Part shown: one piece after another, positions 37,130-46,721 of the stretch
Position numbering within the stretch: position 1 is the first letter of the stretch
How the letters are laid out: the number at the start of each line of letters is the position of its first letter
NCBI RefSeq assembly: GCF_000255555.1
Contig: NZ_AGRW01000051.1
Coordinates: 62,001 to 126,000 of the forward strand
Length of the DNA: 64,000 bases
Direction of reading: 5' to 3'
DNA from: Treponema saccharophilum DSM 2985
GTDB taxonomy: Bacteria; Spirochaetota; Spirochaetia; Treponematales; Treponemataceae
Notes under the pieces: model-generated
Databases searched by the model: none
What the model saw: the letters and a program-made list of their open reading frames with translations, nothing else
Told to the model about the DNA's origin: nothing
Program-made: the position numbers and the translations under genes

Positions 37130-37900
37130 ATGGAAAAAAAAGACACATGGAATCTCGGCGGGCACGAATTCTCGTCGCGGTTCATACTCGGTTCCGGAAA
37201 ATACAATCTGAACCTGATAAAGGCCGCCGTCGAGAATGCGGGAGCGGAGATAATAACGCTCGCGTTGAGGCGCGCGAACACGCGCGACGGCGAAAATATC
37301 CTCGATTTCATTCCGAAGGGCGTGACACTTCTTCCGAACACTTCCGGCGCGCGGAATGCCGACGAAGCCGTCAGAATCGCGCTTCTCGCGCGCGAGATGG
37401 GGTGCGGCGATTTCGTGAAAATCGAGATAATGCGCGACACGAAATATCTTCTTCCCGACAACGCCGAGACTGTCCGCGCGACGGAAAAACTCGCGAAGGA
37501 AGGTTTCGTCGTCATGCCGTACATGTTTCCCGATTTGAATACGGCGCGCGACCTCGTGAATGCCGGGGCTTCCTGTGTCATGCCGCTTGCCTCCCCCATC
37601 GGCTCGAACAAGGGTCTTTCCGCAAAATCGTTCATCCAGATTCTCATCGATGAAATCGAGCTTCCAATAATCGTTGACGCCGGAATCGGAAAGCCGTCGC
37701 AGGCGTGCGAGGCAATGGAGATGGGCGCCGCAGCCGTTATGGCGAACACGGCAATCGCGACCGCGGGCGACATCCCGCTGATGGCGGAGGCGTTCAAAAA
37801 TGCAATCGCCGCGGGAAGAAGCGCGTATCTTTCAGGGCTCGGCAGGGTCATCGAAAACGGGGCGAGCGCTTCCGACCCGCTCACCGGATTCCTGAGGTAA
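37130..37900 (+). CDS. thiG: Thiazole synthase ThiG
   Basis: The 256-residue TIM-barrel enzyme condenses deoxyxylulose 5-phosphate, dehydroglycine and ThiS-thiocarboxylate into the thiamine thiazole. Motifs are [34 protein letters not shown], the catalytic Lys in this strand, and [18 protein letters not shown] at 37130 follows CGGAG; 40 bases separate it from thiF. Confidence 0.97.
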   Translation: MEKKDTWNLGGHEFSSRFILGSGKYNLNLIKAAVENAGAEIITLALRRANTRDGENILDFIPKGVTLLPNTSGARNADEAVRIALLAREMGCGDFVKIEIMRDTKYLLPDNAETVRATEKLAKEGFVVMPYMFPDLNTARDLVNAGASCVMPLASPIGSNKGLSAKSFIQILIDEIELPIIVDAGIGKPSQACEAMEMGAAAVMANTAIATAGDIPLMAEAFKNAIAAGRSAYLSGLGRVIENGASASDPLTGFLR

Positions 37901-37906
37901 TCGGAA

Positions 37907-39157
37907 ATGGACAACGAATTCTTGATTGAGCGGAACGATTTGAGCGATGATGCGCGCAAACGGAAATTCCAGCTTGAGAACGACCCTTCATGCAGGACGA
38001 ATCACATGGAATACATGGAGGGAATGGAACGGATAAAATCCGACGTCATGGAGCGCGTGATGGAGAACGTCCGCGCGTACGATGCCTCCTTGTACACGGA
38101 AATCGACGTGCGGAACGCGCTCTCGCACGAGACGTGCACAATCGATGACTTCAAGGCTCTGCTCTCTCCCGCGGCCCTTCCTTTCCTCGAGCAGATGGCT
38201 CATCGCGCGCAGATTGAGACGCGGCGCCATTTCGGAAAGTGCGTCTATCTTTTCACTCCGCTGTACATCGCGAATTATTGCGAGAATTACTGCGTCTACT
38301 GTGGTTTCAACTGCTACAACAACATCCATCGGAAAAAACTTTCCCCCGACGAAATCGAGCGGGAAATGAAAGTCATCTCGGAAAGCGGAATCGAGGAAAT
38401 CCTGATGCTGACTGGCGAGTCGCGCGGAATGAGCGGAATCGAGTATATCGGCGAGGCTTGCCGGCGCGCCAGAAAGTATTTCCGCAACGTCGGCCTTGAA
38501 ATATACCCCGTAAATTCGGACGAATACCGCTATCTTCACGAGTGCGGCGCCGATTACATAACGGTTTTTCAGGAAACGTACAATCCGGACAAATACGAGA
38601 CGCTCCATCTCATGGGGCACAAGCGCGTCTGGCCGTACCGCTTCGAGTCGCAGGAACGCGCGCTGATGGGCGGAATGCGCGGAGTCGGTTTTTCGGCTCT
38701 TCTCGGGCTTGACGATTTCAGGAAGGATGCCCTCGCAACTGGGCTTCACGTCCATTTCCTTCAGCGAAAATATCCGCATGCGGAAATGTCGCTTTCATGT
38801 CCCCGCCTTCGTCCGATAGTCAACAACGACAAGATAAACCCGAAGGACGTCCACGAGCAGCAACTCTGCCAGATTCTGTGCGCGTACAGGATTTTCCTTC
38901 CGTTTGCCGGAATCACCGTTTCATCCCGCGAGGCTCCCCGTTTTCGCGACGGCATAATCAACATCGCCGCCACGAAAATTTCCGCCGGCGTCAGCACCGG
39001 AATCGGCGACCACGAGGAAAAATACAAGGGCAAGAAATCGGGCGATGCCGGAGACGAGCAGTTCGAAATCGCGGACACCAGAAGCTTCTCCGAAATTTAC
39101 GATGCGATAAAAAAACAGGGGCTTCAGCCTGTCCTCAACGATTATATTTTTGTCTGA
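37907..39157 (+). CDS. thiH: 2-iminoacetate synthase ThiH
   Basis: This radical-SAM lyase splits tyrosine into p-cresol and dehydroglycine for ThiG, the anaerobic alternative to ThiO. The 416-residue product has the cluster motif CENYCVYCGFNC, MLTGESRGMSGIEYIGEA and the biotin/thiamine-synthase-associated C-terminal region. The N-terminal about 30 residues before RTNHMEYMEGM are extra relative to what I recall of the family. GAGG lies 9 bases before the ATG. Confidence 0.96.
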   Translation: MDNEFLIERNDLSDDARKRKFQLENDPSCRTNHMEYMEGMERIKSDVMERVMENVRAYDASLYTEIDVRNALSHETCTIDDFKALLSPAALPFLEQMAHRAQIETRRHFGKCVYLFTPLYIANYCENYCVYCGFNCYNNIHRKKLSPDEIEREMKVISESGIEEILMLTGESRGMSGIEYIGEACRRARKYFRNVGLEIYPVNSDEYRYLHECGADYITVFQETYNPDKYETLHLMGHKRVWPYRFESQERALMGGMRGVGFSALLGLDDFRKDALATGLHVHFLQRKYPHAEMSLSCPRLRPIVNNDKINPKDVHEQQLCQILCAYRIFLPFAGITVSSREAPRFRDGIINIAATKISAGVSTGIGDHEEKYKGKKSGDAGDEQFEIADTRSFSEIYDAIKKQGLQPVLNDYIFV

Positions 39158-39163
39158 AAAGCC

Positions 39164-39198
39164 GCCGGGGCTCATTCCTCATGGTTCCCCGGCATTTT
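39164..39198 (+). terminator. Probable terminator or attenuator after thiH
   Basis: GCCGGGG (39164-39170) pairs with CCCCGGC (39187-39193), followed by ATTTTT. It lies between thiH and thiE, so thiE may be expressed at a lower level. Confidence 0.6.
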
Positions 39199-39323
39199 TG
39201 TCTTGCTCTGTCTGTTTCGGTATCTTATTACCGATTCTGAAATCCGTTCGGGATGACAACGCGTATGTGTCGAAACGATTTTCGGACAGAGCGTTTTTTC
39301 CGCGCTCAAAAAAGGAGGCTCCG

Positions 39324-39890
39324 ATGAATTTCGGCGGAAACACAATTGTCGTCACGAACAGAAATCTGTGCGGGACGGATTTTCTCGCGAGAATAAGGGA
39401 AATCTGCATGGGCGACGCAATCGCGATTATCCTTCGCGAAAAAGACCTTCCCGAGGATGATTACGCGCGCCTTGCCCGTTCCGTCAATGGAATATGCGGA
39501 ATATACGGAAAAAAATTCATCGCGCACAATTTTCCCGATGCCGCGCGCAGTCTCGGCATAAAAAGCATCCACCTTCCGCTGCCTGTTTTTCTCTCCGCAA
39601 CAGAGAATCGTCGCCTTGATTTTTTCGACGAGATTGGAACTTCGGTTCATTCGGTCGAGGATGCCGTCGCCGCAGAAAAAGCCGGTGCTTCTTACATAAC
39701 GGCGGGTCATATTTTCGACACTGACTGCAAAAAAGGAATCCCCGGGCGCGGGCTTCCTTTCCTTCGGGATGTGTGCGCTGCCGTGAGGATTCCTGTTTAC
39801 GCAATCGGCGGAATAAAACCGCAGAACATCGGTTCCGTCATCGAATGCGGGGCGGCAGGCGGATGCGTAATGTCGCTCGCCATGTCGTGA
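39324..39890 (+). CDS. thiE: Thiamine phosphate synthase (ThiE/TenI family)
   Basis: It joins HMP-diphosphate and thiazole phosphate to thiamine phosphate. The 188-residue TIM barrel has VVTNRNLC, IILREKDLP, the SIHLPLP strand, TAGHIFDTDCKKGIPGRGLP and YAIGGIKP. It is a short form close to TenI-like proteins, so an isomerase role cannot be excluded, but the thi context supports synthase. AGGAGG precedes the ATG. No thiC or thiD is in the window. Confidence 0.85.
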   Translation: MNFGGNTIVVTNRNLCGTDFLARIREICMGDAIAIILREKDLPEDDYARLARSVNGICGIYGKKFIAHNFPDAARSLGIKSIHLPLPVFLSATENRRLDFFDEIGTSVHSVEDAVAAEKAGASYITAGHIFDTDCKKGIPGRGLPFLRDVCAAVRIPVYAIGGIKPQNIGSVIECGAAGGCVMSLAMS

Positions 39891-39908
39891 CGGATGTTTT
39901 TGTTTTCG

Positions 39909-40973
39909 TTACCTTCCGCGGATTTTCTTCAGGAGAACTTTGTGATACCACGCGCGGAAGTCCTCCGCTTTTGTGTAAAGGCGATAAAGGCAGGACAGAG
40001 GAACGTCAAAACTTCCCGGGCGGTGGATTTCTGCGCCGCCGAATCCCGTCTTGAAAAGGTACAGCCCGTGCATCGGGTGCTTTTCGTCGTCAGTCGGCGG
40101 AATTCCGTAGAAATCATAGACTTTCGAGCCGAATTTTCTGGCGTCGCAGATTGCCGTCCACTGCACCAGATACGCCGGCATCAAATTCCGCTTTACGTTT
40201 CCTGAACATCCGTAGAGGTAGACTGCCTCGTCTTTCTGAAACAGCGCGATTATCGCCGCCAAATCCTCCGATTTTCCGTCCTCCTCATGGCTTGCGATGT
40301 AAAGCACGATGTCGGTCGGGTTGTCGGACTGGCGGCTTTTCCATCCCCGTTCGAGCAAATCCGAATAATACGATTTCGGGTGGATTCCGATTCCGTCGCG
40401 CTCTGCCGTGACCTCGTAAAGGCTGTAGAACGAATTCAGCGATTTCTCGAAATCATTGTCCCCAAATCTGACCGCCCTAACTTTCACGCCGTGTTTCATC
40501 GCATAGCGGATGTTGTACCGCCATTTCGGTTTCATCGCGGCAAGAAGCTCATCCTCGCTTTTGTCGAGTTTGAGAACGACTGTGTCCGGCGGCTGTATAT
40601 CGACCTTGTTCTTGTTGATTGTGCCGGAAATTTCCTTTGCGATACTTTTGCTGCGCCCGATAAATTCGTCGCGCTCCCCTACCGTTCCGAAATCTATCGG
40701 GAAATCGAACCGTATGCACAATGTGTTTTTCGGAAGCTTCGGCTTGACGAGTCCGGAAAACGCGACGACGTTCTCGATGTACTCTTTCTCCGTCTCGCCT
40801 TCCCTTTCCGGTGCCATGGGAACATACGCGAGCGCGACATTCGCCATTCCAAGCCTGAACAACCTGCACAGAATCGTCACTTTCTGCTTCTGCGCTCCGT
40901 ATTCCGCGGAAATCTTTTCCCATCCGTGTCCGCATTTGAAATATGTCCAAAAATCAGTCTGCTGAAATCTCAT
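39909..40973 (-). CDS. FemAB/FemX-like aminoacyl transferase
   Basis: The approximately 354-residue product has tandem GNAT-like folds typical of Fem proteins. Features are MRFQQTDFWTYFKCGHGWEK, the signature KWRYNIRYAMKHGVKVR, TAERDGIGIHPKSYYSDLL, and the C-terminal AIIALFQKDEAVYLYGCSG with YDFYGIPP. Such enzymes attach amino acids from aminoacyl-tRNA to the peptidoglycan stem peptide. The start at 40973 matches the family and is 7 bases after a possible -10; ATG at 40982 is an alternative. It is convergent with thiE and divergent from the decarboxylase. Confidence 0.88.
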   Translation of the reverse strand: MRFQQTDFWTYFKCGHGWEKISAEYGAQKQKVTILCRLFRLGMANVALAYVPMAPEREGETEKEYIENVVAFSGLVKPKLPKNTLCIRFDFPIDFGTVGERDEFIGRSKSIAKEISGTINKNKVDIQPPDTVVLKLDKSEDELLAAMKPKWRYNIRYAMKHGVKVRAVRFGDNDFEKSLNSFYSLYEVTAERDGIGIHPKSYYSDLLERGWKSRQSDNPTDIVLYIASHEEDGKSEDLAAIIALFQKDEAVYLYGCSGNVKRNLMPAYLVQWTAICDARKFGSKVYDFYGIPPTDDEKHPMHGLYLFKTGFGGAEIHRPGSFDVPLSCLYRLYTKAEDFRAWYHKVLLKKIRGR

Positions 40974-40980
40974 GATGTTC

Positions 40981-41009
40981 ATAATCGTTGCTTTTTTTGA
41001 GACAAACAA
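40981..41009 (-). promoter_or_regulatory. Possible promoter next to the FemAB-like start
   Basis: Minus strand TTGTTT (41009-41004), 17-base spacer, GATTAT (40986-40981), 7 bases before ATG. Both boxes are imperfect. Confidence 0.4.
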
Positions 41010-41228
41010 CAACTATACATTTGTCCAAATTTTAAAAAATTTTTTTTCCGCTTCGCGGAACATACTGTTTTTCAGGGAAAGCAAAAACTTCTTCCGGGAT
41101 TTCCGCTTCCTTGCCTGAACTATGCTTTTCCGTTCCGCGCCGCCACCTTCTCCCGTCATGACATATGGTGCCGGCAGTCCTACTCGGCCTGCCTGTCCCG
41201 CCCGCACCCCCGCGCCGATATTCTCCGT

Positions 41229-42299
41229 ATGGAAGAAAAAAACGAACACACGGCCGCGCACTATTCTTTCGACACGGCGAAAATGGGGCGGAACGTCAAA
41301 AGGATACGGGACGCGTTCTCGGCATTCAGGGACGACTTCAGGATTGCGTATTCATTCAAGACGAACGCGTCCCTGCCCGTCATCAGCGAGGCGCTCAAGC
41401 TGGGTCTCGATGCCGAGGTCGTCTCCCCTTACGAATACGGCATCGCGAAAAAGGCCGGCTTTCCGACGGGACGGATAATCTACAACGGCGTGATAAAGGA
41501 CGAGGCGACCATACGGGACTGCGCGCTCGGCGGAGGAATGGTGAACCTCGACAACGAGGAGGACGTGAAAATCGCGGCGAAGATAAGCGCGGAGACGGGA
41601 CGACCGATTCCCGTCGGGCTTCGGCTCAATTTTCAAATCGGAAACGGAATACGCTCGCGGTTCGGTATCGACGTCGCCTCCCCCCTCTTCGACACCGCCC
41701 GGAAACTCGACGGGACGGGATTCGTCGTCACCGCCCTCCACTGCCATTTCACGGCAGGAAGGAAAATCGAGACATGGAAGAAGCGCGTTTCGGAGATGAA
41801 AAAATACGCCGCCCTTTTTCCGAACGCAAAAAGGCTCGACTTCGGCGGGAACATGGCGGAAATGGACGGAAACGACATGATGGAACAATACGCCGCCGTC
41901 ATTTCGACTATAAAAAAGGAGCACGTGCCGGTGATAGAGCCAGGAACGCCGATAATATCGGATGCGGTCGACCTTGTCGCGCACGTGACGCACATAAAAG
42001 AAGGGTTCGTTTTCCTCGACTGCTCGGCATCCGACCTCGGGATGCACGCAGGAAGCGACTGGTGCCGGATAGAGATGCGCCGCTCCCCCGACGTAATGGA
42101 CTCGACGCGCGTAAAGGTTGAGGGAGCGCGGCTTGTCGGCTATACATGCATGGAGCACGACGTGCTGAAAAAAAGCTTCTCCGCGACTATCGGCGTCGGA
42201 GATTCAGTCATATTCAGGAATATCGGCGCGTATTCATCCGCCTGGGCGAACGATTTCATCTGCCCGCCGCTTGAGACCATCGCGTCAGACGGGACATAA
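41229..42299 (+). CDS. Fold-III PLP-dependent decarboxylase of unknown substrate
   Basis: The 356-residue product belongs to the ornithine/diaminopimelate/arginine decarboxylase group. It has the PLP lysine in IAYSFKTNASLPV, HCHFTAG at the His-stacking position, a phosphate-binding DFGGNMAEMDG (where the group usually has GGG), IEPGTPI, and the active-site Cys motif YTCMEHDVL. It is shorter than LysA (about 420). No ribosome-binding site is evident; a weak GATATT box ends 6 bases before the ATG. It is alone between divergent femAB-like and convergent metG genes. Confidence 0.85.
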   Translation: MEEKNEHTAAHYSFDTAKMGRNVKRIRDAFSAFRDDFRIAYSFKTNASLPVISEALKLGLDAEVVSPYEYGIAKKAGFPTGRIIYNGVIKDEATIRDCALGGGMVNLDNEEDVKIAAKISAETGRPIPVGLRLNFQIGNGIRSRFGIDVASPLFDTARKLDGTGFVVTALHCHFTAGRKIETWKKRVSEMKKYAALFPNAKRLDFGGNMAEMDGNDMMEQYAAVISTIKKEHVPVIEPGTPIISDAVDLVAHVTHIKEGFVFLDCSASDLGMHAGSDWCRIEMRRSPDVMDSTRVKVEGARLVGYTCMEHDVLKKSFSATIGVGDSVIFRNIGAYSSAWANDFICPPLETIASDGT

Positions 42300-42334
42300 A
42301 AAAACACCCGGAATCCAGCGCGTGAATCCGGGTG
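42298..42334 (-). terminator. Terminator of metG
   Basis: CACCCGGA (42305-42312) pairs with TCCGGGTG (42327-42334); on the minus strand a T run (A run 42298-42304) follows. Confidence 0.88.
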
Positions 42335-42342
42335 GAAAATCA

Positions 42343-44697
42343 TCAGCCGATTTCAGAATCGACAGCTTTCGCCATCGTTATCGCGCGGCCGTCGGCGAGA
42401 AGCTTCTTTCCCGCGACCTGAACGGTTCCGCCGACCGACTCAATCTTGACGGAAAAGAACTCGTCACCGGTAATCTCGGCTTTCTTCGCCGCGGAGACAT
42501 CAGCTCCCTCAAGGACGACCTTCGTTCCGGGGTTTGCCCACGAAACGTCAATCACCTCGACCATCGCCTTTCCGTCCTCCGTGTAGTCGCCTGCGAGGAG
42601 CATTCCGCGGCTCTCGACGCCGCGCATCGTCCTGGGCGCGAGGTTTGACGCGATGATGACCGATTTTCCGAGCAGCTCCTGTTCCGTAAGGTACGCCCGA
42701 AGCCCGGACTGTATCGTTCTCGGAACGCCGCTTCCGTCGTCGAGCGTCTCGATGAAAAGCTTGTCGCTGTCCGGATTCGGCTTCACTTCCACGATTTTCG
42801 CCACCGTAAGCTCGATGTTCGCGTTGAAGAAATCAGCCTGCTGCCCGACAGGAAGAACCGAAGGCTCTTTTTTCTCCTTCTTTTCCTTCTTCTTGGATTT
42901 CTTCTCCTTTGAGGCATCCCCCGCGGAATCTCTGTCTGCCTGGTTTCCGGCGAATTTGTTGCGGAATGTCGAAGTCGCGTCATCGTCGAGGCGGCTGAAA
43001 TAAATCTTCGTCTCCCCGATATCAGAAAGCCCGCCGAATTTCCCGAGGTCGTCCCACGTGAGCGCGCCATCCCCGTCGCTCTCGCCGTACTTGGCGCAGG
43101 CGATTGTCTTTCCGAGATACCCCGCGACGACCTGCGAATACTTCGGCATGTACGGCTGGATGAGAATCATAAGATCCTTTATCGCATAGACGAGATTGTA
43201 GAGGATGTCGTCCGCCGCCTGCTTGTTCTCCTTTATCGCCTTCCACGGCTCAGCATCCTGGAACGCCTTGTTGCAGATGTCCGAAATCTCGAAAATCTCG
43301 TGGAGCGCGTCCTTGAGCTCGGCCCATTCGAGAAGCTCCGTCACGCGACGCTCCTTCTCCTCGATTTTTGCCCAGAGCGCCTCGTCCTTTTTTCCGTCGG
43401 GAATCTTCCCGCCGTAGTTCTTCGCCGTAAAGGTGAGCGTCCTGTTGACGAGGTTTCCGAGGTTTCCTATAAGCTCCTTGTTGTATTTCTCCTGGAAATC
43501 GCTCCACGTGAACTGGTAGTCCTGCTTCTCGGGGCGGTTGAAATAGATGTAGAACCGCCACGCGTCGCTGGGAAGCCCTGACTCAACGGCATCTGAGCCG
43601 AAAACGCCGATTCCCTTCGACTTCGAGAATTTCCCCGACTCGTAGTTGAGGAATTCGGTTGACGACATGTGGAAAAGCTTCGTGAAATCCATCCCCGAGC
43701 CGATTTCCGAGCACGGGAAGACGACGGTATGGAACGGAATGTTGTCCTTCCCGATAAACTGGAAAAGCTGAATCTCCGCGCCGTCCTCGAATTTCTCGCT
43801 GCTTTCGGACGGGAGCCACCATTTTCTCCAGTCGAACGACTTCTTTCCCGCGGCGGCAAGCTCGTCCGCGAGCTGCTTCGTTATCGACATATATCCGATA
43901 GGCGCGTTGAACCAGACGTAGAAAACTTTGTTCTCATACCCTTCTTTCGGGACGGGAATTCCCCATTTGAGGTCGCGCGTAATCGCCCGCTCGTTCAGAC
44001 CGTCGCGAATCCATGCCTTCGTCATCTGTATGGCGTTCTGGCTCCAGCGTCCTGAAACGCTTGCCGTCGCCATCCATTCCTCGAGTTTCGGTGCGATTGA
44101 CGGAAGGTCGATGTACAGATGCTTCGTCTCGCGGACTTCCGGAGTCGAGCCGCAAGTGTGGCATCTCGGCTCCAGAAGCTGCGTCGGGTCGAGGAGCGTT
44201 CCGCACGAGTCGCACTGGTCCCCGCGCGCGTCTTTCGCGCCGCACTTGGGGCATGTTCCGTCAACATAGCGGTCGGCGAGGAACATCGAGCACTTCGTGC
44301 AGAAAAGCTGCTTCGTCACGTGCTCCTTTATGAACCCGTTCTCGTCGAGCTTCTTGAATATGAGCTGCGTTATCTCCGTGCATTCCTCGTTCGACGTGCG
44401 CCCGAATTTGTCGAACGCGATCCCGAACCATTCATAGATGTCCTTGTGTATTTTATAGAAGAAATCGCACAATTCGCGCGGAGTCTTGTTGTCCTGAAGG
44501 GCTTTCGTCTCCGTCGCCGTTCCGTATTCGTCCGTGCCGCAAACGTACATCGTCTCATACCCGCGCGAGCGGCAGAAACGCGCGAAAACGTCAGCGGAAA
44601 GCATCTGTATAAGGTTCCCGAGATGCGGGATGTTGTTCACATACGGCAATGCCGACGTGATTAATCTTTTAGTCTTTATGTTCTTCATATCTTTCAT
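42343..44697 (-). CDS. metG: Methionyl-tRNA synthetase
   Basis: This class I synthetase charges tRNA-Met. The 784-residue product has the HIGH-equivalent PYVNNIPHLGNLIQML and a zinc knuckle region with four Cys pairs (CTKC, CPKC, CDSC, CHTC; about 130-195). The catalytic loop KFSKSKG lies near 365, followed by the anticodon-binding helical domain. A Lys/Glu-rich linker (about 605-630) leads to a C-terminal EMAP/Trbp111-like tRNA-binding domain (DFFNANIELTVAKIVEVKPN). There is no ribosome-binding site: the TATAAT box ends 8 bases before the ATG. Confidence 0.97.
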   Translation of the reverse strand: MKDMKNIKTKRLITSALPYVNNIPHLGNLIQMLSADVFARFCRSRGYETMYVCGTDEYGTATETKALQDNKTPRELCDFFYKIHKDIYEWFGIAFDKFGRTSNEECTEITQLIFKKLDENGFIKEHVTKQLFCTKCSMFLADRYVDGTCPKCGAKDARGDQCDSCGTLLDPTQLLEPRCHTCGSTPEVRETKHLYIDLPSIAPKLEEWMATASVSGRWSQNAIQMTKAWIRDGLNERAITRDLKWGIPVPKEGYENKVFYVWFNAPIGYMSITKQLADELAAAGKKSFDWRKWWLPSESSEKFEDGAEIQLFQFIGKDNIPFHTVVFPCSEIGSGMDFTKLFHMSSTEFLNYESGKFSKSKGIGVFGSDAVESGLPSDAWRFYIYFNRPEKQDYQFTWSDFQEKYNKELIGNLGNLVNRTLTFTAKNYGGKIPDGKKDEALWAKIEEKERRVTELLEWAELKDALHEIFEISDICNKAFQDAEPWKAIKENKQAADDILYNLVYAIKDLMILIQPYMPKYSQVVAGYLGKTIACAKYGESDGDGALTWDDLGKFGGLSDIGETKIYFSRLDDDATSTFRNKFAGNQADRDSAGDASKEKKSKKKEKKEKKEPSVLPVGQQADFFNANIELTVAKIVEVKPNPDSDKLFIETLDDGSGVPRTIQSGLRAYLTEQELLGKSVIIASNLAPRTMRGVESRGMLLAGDYTEDGKAMVEVIDVSWANPGTKVVLEGADVSAAKKAEITGDEFFSVKIESVGGTVQVAGKKLLADGRAITMAKAVDSEIG

Positions 44698-44705
44698 AGC
44701 GCGAA

Positions 44706-44734
44706 ATTATACTTTTTTGCATGCCTTTGCACAA
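44706..44734 (-). promoter_or_regulatory. Promoter of metG, leaderless type
   Basis: Minus strand TTGTGC (44734-44729), 17-base spacer, perfect TATAAT (44711-44706), then only 8 bases to the ATG at 44697. Confidence 0.7.
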
Positions 44735-44852
44735 TGAAATCAGAAATAATGAATACCCGCGTCTTGATTTTCAGCGTAAACACCTTCCGATTATTCCGCA
44801 TGAAAGCCCGAGCTGTCGGTCTTCGCAATACGAAAAAAAACAGAAGCCTTTC

Positions 44853-46721
44853 CTAGCGGCGTTTTTTGGGAGTTATTATCGCGAAGTTGACGGTCTTCTC
44901 CATTTCAAGGCCGCCGGTCAAATCGACGTTCCAACAGAGAGACGCGACGAACGTCCCGTTCTGGCGGGAAATCGGCATGAATATGACGTCGCAGTTCTCG
45001 TTCGGCTCGTAGACGAAGGAGATGTCGTTGAACGTGTCCGTTATCTGCACGAACGAGACATCCGGAAGCGTGAACGATGGCTCGTCGCCGCCATCGGAAA
45101 TCGTCATCTTCTCGGACGAGCAGTCGGAGCCGTGGATAGCCTCGACGGAATAGCTGTTCGACTCGGGATTTATGAAATCCATCTGCGTGAAATTCGACTC
45201 GACGACGAGACGCCCCTTCAGCGCGAACTGGCTCTCGTTCTTCACGATGAACTGGACCATGAAACCGTTCGAGTTCGCGACATATTTCTTTATTATCGAA
45301 ACAGGCTGGACATTTCCGTCGTCATCGGTGAATTCGCCCATGCCCAAAAGCTTCGCCTCGTTTCTCTGCCCGTTGAAATCGACCTCATCGAACAGGCAGT
45401 TCGAAAAAACGCCGTCCGTCCTGCCCGATGCCGACCGGTACGCAAAAAATTCGGCGTCATTCATTATATAGCTGAGGAAAAATCCCCTGCCGTCATCGTT
45501 GTCGACATAGTTTCCCGAATTCTTCATCACATCGAACTCGAAAATTTGCGCGCCCCGGGGGGAAACGCAGGCGCAGAAATGCCCCATCGAGAAAATGTAC
45601 TCGTCGTGCCCGTCGCCGTCGTAGTCATAGCGGGTCGTCGTATCGCGGTACAATCCGTCGCCGGAAGCGTCGCGAATCATCTTCTCCGCCTCGACGAGGT
45701 TCCTGTAGGCAAGCTGCCGCATCCGGGCAGAGCGCCCGAGATACGCCTCTCCGGACTGCGAGACCCAAAGGCTGTCGCGTGCGCTGTTCCTCCGCCCCTT
45801 GTCGCCGCGGCACTGCGAGAGAAGCATGCTTATATGGAGCATCCTGTTGTAGAGCGCCTTGCTTCTCTGGTGAGAGAGCAGGAAATCGAAAATATTTCCC
45901 GCGCCGTAGCCGACCGCCATTCCCGAGGGGACGTAGCACTGAACGAAATCGTCGCACTCGCTGAAAAAATCGACGGGGACGGTAACTTCAATCCTGTCGG
46001 AGAATTCGCCGCGCGCGAGGCTGAACATCTCCTGCATCCATCCGGAATCGAACATCGCGGGAAACTGCTCCTCGTCAATCTGAATCGAGGCGATGCGCTC
46101 GAATCCGTCACCGGGAAGCGAGCAGCTTTTTTTGAGGATGCGATCGAGAAAATCGCGGGGGCTTTCGCTTCCGTCGGGGACGAACGACTCGTCCTGGACG
46201 ACAATCTTCACGGACGCGCCTTTCTCGTTCGATATGTACGGGAGGAACGGGTTCTTGTCGGGAACGAGCGAGCTGTTCACGAACGCGTACTCCATGCCGC
46301 AATTGTGGAGGGACGGGATGAGGGAATTGTCCCAAACGGAGGCGCAGAGCATGATTCCGCGCGGCCGCTTCCCGAAAATGCGTCGCAGCTCCGACGTGAG
46401 GAATTCTATCTGCCCGCTCCTGTCAATCGGAAAGACGGTCGGAAGCAGCGGCTCGTAAAAACCGCCGCCAAGCACCTCGACCTGCCGTTTCGCGACCATC
46501 TTCGTAAAAATCTTGGTGAATTCGGGATGCGCTCCCTCAAGCCACAGCAGAAGCTGTCCCGGAAAAAAAACGCTTGCCCGGCACGACGGGTTCTGATAAA
46601 AAAAGGCTGCAACGTTCTTGTAGACAGCCTGATATACCTTCTCCAAATCGGAAGGCTTCTGCAACGCGGAGTATTTGAATTTTAGGGATAGAGATACGTT
46701 CAGTTTTTTCGGTTTTTTCAT
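44853..46721 (-). CDS. GH57-like protein with degenerate active site
   Basis: The 622-residue product aligns by eye with GH57 4-alpha-glucanotransferases over its length: WLEGAHPEFTKIFTKM, VEVLGGGFYEPLL (82-93), the C-terminal DYDGDGHDEYIF and IFEFD beta domain, and a final FAIITPKK strand. The catalytic features are missing: the HNHQP motif is KFKYS (14-18) and the nucleophile segment LTERVWQ reads LCASVWD (125-131), with Ala for Glu. The HDDGEKF acid/base segment reads QIDEEQF (214-220). It has no signal peptide. Its ATG overlaps the rnfB-like stop (ATGA), making it the last gene of the operon. It may be a glucan-binding or structural pseudoenzyme. Confidence 0.8.
   Translation of the reverse strand: MKKPKKLNVSLSLKFKYSALQKPSDLEKVYQAVYKNVAAFFYQNPSCRASVFFPGQLLLWLEGAHPEFTKIFTKMVAKRQVEVLGGGFYEPLLPTVFPIDRSGQIEFLTSELRRIFGKRPRGIMLCASVWDNSLIPSLHNCGMEYAFVNSSLVPDKNPFLPYISNEKGASVKIVVQDESFVPDGSESPRDFLDRILKKSCSLPGDGFERIASIQIDEEQFPAMFDSGWMQEMFSLARGEFSDRIEVTVPVDFFSECDDFVQCYVPSGMAVGYGAGNIFDFLLSHQRSKALYNRMLHISMLLSQCRGDKGRRNSARDSLWVSQSGEAYLGRSARMRQLAYRNLVEAEKMIRDASGDGLYRDTTTRYDYDGDGHDEYIFSMGHFCACVSPRGAQIFEFDVMKNSGNYVDNDDGRGFFLSYIMNDAEFFAYRSASGRTDGVFSNCLFDEVDFNGQRNEAKLLGMGEFTDDDGNVQPVSIIKKYVANSNGFMVQFIVKNESQFALKGRLVVESNFTQMDFINPESNSYSVEAIHGSDCSSEKMTISDGGDEPSFTLPDVSFVQITDTFNDISFVYEPNENCDVIFMPISRQNGTFVASLCWNVDLTGGLEMEKTVNFAIITPKKRR

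Noticed and set aside
41046-41060. A TTCCGC/GCGGAA hairpin beside a T run upstream of the FemAB-like gene
   Set aside because: The T run lies on the wrong side for plus-strand termination, and on the minus strand A residues follow the stem first; no gene needs a terminator there.
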